From the NCBI RefSeq assembly GCF_000617845.2, contig NZ_DF820425.1:1832538-1896537 (forward strand): DNA of 64,000 bases, read 5' to 3'. The position numbers and the translations under genes are program-made. Every line of letters starts with the position of its first letter. Position 1 is the stretch's first letter. Below are positions 63,615-64,000 of this stretch, piece by piece. The notes under the pieces were generated by a model. It saw nothing but the letters and a program-made list of their open reading frames with translations. It was not told the DNA's origin and did not search any database. Origin of the DNA: Bradyrhizobium sp. DOA9. GTDB taxonomy: Bacteria; Pseudomonadota; Alphaproteobacteria; Rhizobiales; Xanthobacteraceae.

Positions 63615-64000
63615 ATGCCACCCGTTTTCCGATTCGCCCCGAGCCCGAACGGCTTCCTGCATCTCGGCCATGCCTGTTCCGCGCTGCTCAACTTCGATTG
63701 CGCGCGAAAGATAGGCGGGCGGTTGTTGCTGCGGATCGAGGACATCGACGCGACGCGCTGCCGGCCGCACTATGAGACGGCGATCTACGAGGATCTCGCC
63801 TGGCTCGGAATTGCCTGGGAGACGCCGGTGCGGCGGCAGTCCGAACATCTCGCCGATTATCGCGCTGCGCTGGAAAAGCTCTCGGCGCTCGGTCTGGTCT
63901 ATCCCGCCTTCGAAAGCCGGGCCGAGATCGCAACGCTGGTGGCGGCGCGCGAGGCCGACGGGCCGTGGCCGCGCGATCCCGACGGCGCGCCGCTTTATCC
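63615..64000 (+). CDS. gluQ: tRNA glutamyl-Q(34) synthetase, N-terminal part
   Basis: The gene runs off the right edge; 128 codons are visible. It starts PPVFRFAPSPNGFLHLGHAC after Met, the class I synthetase nucleotide motif (HLGH), followed by LLLRIEDIDATRCRPHYETA and LAWLGIAWETPVRRQSEHL, as in GluQRS. The enzyme attaches Glu to queuosine in tRNA-Asp. A full GltX is less likely because the start and the spacing fit the short paralogue. Start ATG 63615. Confidence 0.9.
   Translation, partial: MPPVFRFAPSPNGFLHLGHACSALLNFDCARKIGGRLLLRIEDIDATRCRPHYETAIYEDLAWLGIAWETPVRRQSEHLADYRAALEKLSALGLVYPAFESRAEIATLVAAREADGPWPRDPDGAPLY

Overview
The window looks like chromosomal DNA of a Bradyrhizobium-type alphaproteobacterium. 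It is GC-rich and gene-dense. It has a C4-pathway 5-aminolevulinate synthase, an Irr-like Fur regulator, a FixK-like Crp/Fnr regulator, four FixK/FNR-type boxes, several oligopeptide-type ABC systems, and the dispersed palindromic repeats typical of these genomes. Species assignment is inference; no rRNA or other marker is present.

Layout. 1-651: end of a TRAP transporter permease. 652-1570: non-coding, with a 400-bp dispersed repeat and a short palindromic element. 1571-5122: a transporter-fused hybrid histidine kinase. 5240-6509: an intact IS481-type insertion sequence inside a palindromic repeat. 6678-13516: hemA, aroQ, a metallo-beta-lactamase-fold hydrolase, a chemotaxis transducer, an outer-membrane beta-barrel and a small HTH protein. 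13706-15584: small proteins and an AEC carrier. 15954-21131: a dpp/opp-type ABC operon whose binding protein has a shifted signal-peptide frame. 21413-26228: Irr paralogue, CadC-like regulator, methanethiol methyltransferase (MddA type), GFA-fold protein and small exported proteins. 26367-28978: two-component pair. 29489-31028: alpha/beta hydrolase, second repeat copy and tRNA-Leu(CAA). 31186-37794: dsbB, an AbrB-type membrane protein, exported small proteins, a TetR regulator with twin operators facing two thioesterases, lrgAB and a DsbA-like oxidoreductase. 37876-39944: an esterase and a protease-dead S1C/PDZ protein. 40256-41262: a lower-GC two-gene nucleotidyltransferase module resembling a toxin-antitoxin pair. 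41369-48666: an AbgB-like amidohydrolase with a complete peptide-type ABC importer. 48679-53663: HAD hydrolase, AraC regulator, dodecin, DMT exporter, FixK-like regulator, a predicted small RNA and an HNH protein. 53867-61780: a six-gene minus-strand run (nitronate monooxygenase, binding protein, acyl-CoA ligase, DUF2855, flavin monooxygenase, NHL protein) divergent from a LysR regulator. 62845-64000: DNA glycosylase and the start of gluQ.

How parts may work together. Perfect FNR/FixK-type boxes lie in front of hemA/aroQ, in front of the Irr paralogue and beside the FixK-like gene, suggesting linked control of heme, iron and oxygen responses. The box at 52972 fits best with a minus-strand promoter for a roughly 66-nt RNA made of two hairpins and ending in a U-tract; I regard this predicted oxygen-responsive small RNA as the most novel item. 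Next are the nucleotidyltransferase pair, the structured dispersed repeat and the monooxygenase-acyl-CoA ligase cluster.
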